6,345 nucleotides of DNA from Bacillota bacterium (GTDB lineage Bacteria; Bacillota; Sulfobacillia; Thermaerobacterales; Thermaerobacteraceae): the NCBI GenBank assembly GCA_003242195.1, contig QGUQ01000117.1, positions 1-6,345 of the forward strand. The letters are read 5' to 3'. Below, piece after piece: positions 6,222 through 6,345 of this stretch; the stretch's first letter is position 1, and the number at the start of each line of letters is the position of its first letter. Position numbers and translations under genes: made by a program. Below the pieces are notes generated by a model. That model did no database searches, was not told the DNA's origin, and saw only the letters and a program-made list of their open reading frames with translations.

Positions 6222-6245
6222 CGCCGGCGGCAGCCACCGCCGGCG
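6222..6245 (-). other. Perfect 9-bp GC hairpin upstream of the ATPase gene
   Basis: CGCCGGCGG (6222-6230) and CCGCCGGCG (6237-6245) pair perfectly around a 6-base loop. It lies 107 bases before the ATPase start. A hairpin between a substrate-binding-protein gene and its transporter genes is a common way to keep the former's message more abundant, and this would fit if that gene lies to the right. No U-tract follows. Confidence 0.4.
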
Positions 6246-6345
6246 CACGCCCCCCCCCCACCTGGGCAGGTCCCCCAACTCCGGGGGTGCGCTCCCACTC
6301 TCCCCCCCCCTGGTGTAGAAGTCGGGCACACCCGGCGCCGCGGCG

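Larger units (their letters stand above)
6115..6345 (-). other. Upstream region of the transporter genes, no recognisable gene
   Basis: These 231 bases hold no protein I recognise on either strand. None of the three - strand frames has a stop between 6345 and 6115, so an upstream gene's end cannot be located. One frame runs from the edge to a TGA at 6113-6111 that overlaps the ATPase ATG as ATGA. It could in principle be the tail of an upstream gene, but its Gly/Arg/Trp-rich translation argues against this. The region carries the quadruplex motif, the GC hairpin, a CCCCC/GGGGG inverted repeat (6272-6276, 6283-6287), an imperfect TTGCG/CGCAA palindrome (6201-6212) and two G tracts on this strand, 10 long at 6250-6259 and 9 long at 6302-6310. 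I see no convincing -35/-10 promoter; the sequence is too poor in A and T. Confidence 0.45.

Noticed and set aside
6115..6261. Start of the ATPase at the GTG at 6261
   Set aside because: It would add 49 Gly/Arg-rich residues with no family match ahead of a normal N-terminus. The ATG at 6114 fits the family length.
6111..6344. - strand frame ending in an ATGA overlap with the ATPase, as the tail of an upstream binding-protein gene
   Set aside because: The overlap is suggestive, but the translation is Gly/Arg/Trp-rich and unlike a BMP C-terminus. It also crosses two long G tracts and a GC hairpin. Kept only as a possibility.
1..6345. tRNA or rRNA genes, CRISPR arrays, insertion sequences, riboswitches
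   Set aside because: I saw no regularly spaced repeats, transposase motifs, terminal inverted repeats with target duplications, or RNA-gene signatures on either strand.

Overview
The window is very GC-rich DNA from a bacterium. Starts are GTG and ATG, the Shine-Dalgarno sites are strong and G-rich, and coding is dense. The protein families (FdrA and DUF1116 proteins, a BMP-type ABC importer) occur in several phyla. Composition together with strong AGGAGG-like ribosome sites would fit a high-GC Firmicute such as Thermaerobacter or Symbiobacterium, but this is a low-confidence guess because the sequence carries no RNA or phylogenetic marker.

There are two convergent gene groups. On the + strand, the 3' half of an fdrA gene (cut by the left window edge, ending at 853) is followed after 44 bases by a complete DUF1116 gene (898-2175), the counterpart of E. 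coli ylbE. In E. coli, fdrA and ylbE lie in the anaerobic allantoin gene region. To my knowledge they have recently been assigned, with ylbF, as subunits of an oxamate carbamoyltransferase (AllF, AllG, AllH), which makes oxalurate phosphorolysis the likely pathway. The third subunit is not in this window.

Bases 2176-2418 are a non-coding convergence zone holding several stem-loops. One has an 18-bp stem, and one has the stop codon of the facing gene in its loop. None has a U-tract. They probably form a bidirectional terminator region.

On the - strand, read right to left, lie a double-domain ABC ATPase (6114-4534), a first permease (4534-3356) and a second permease (3339-2419), tightly packed with one TGATG overlap and one 16-base gap. 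They are the core of a BMP-type simple-sugar/nucleoside importer like B. subtilis NupOPQ (formerly YufOPQ). The matching substrate-binding lipoprotein is not in the window and may lie beyond the right edge.

Bases 6115-6345, upstream of the ATPase, show no recognisable gene. They contain a six-run G-quadruplex motif covering the ribosome-binding region, a perfect 9-bp GC hairpin and two long G tracts (10 and 9). The inferred picture is an uptake system for a purine-type compound beside part of the machinery that breaks down its ureide end product and recovers carbamoyl phosphate. The substrate itself cannot be read from the sequence.
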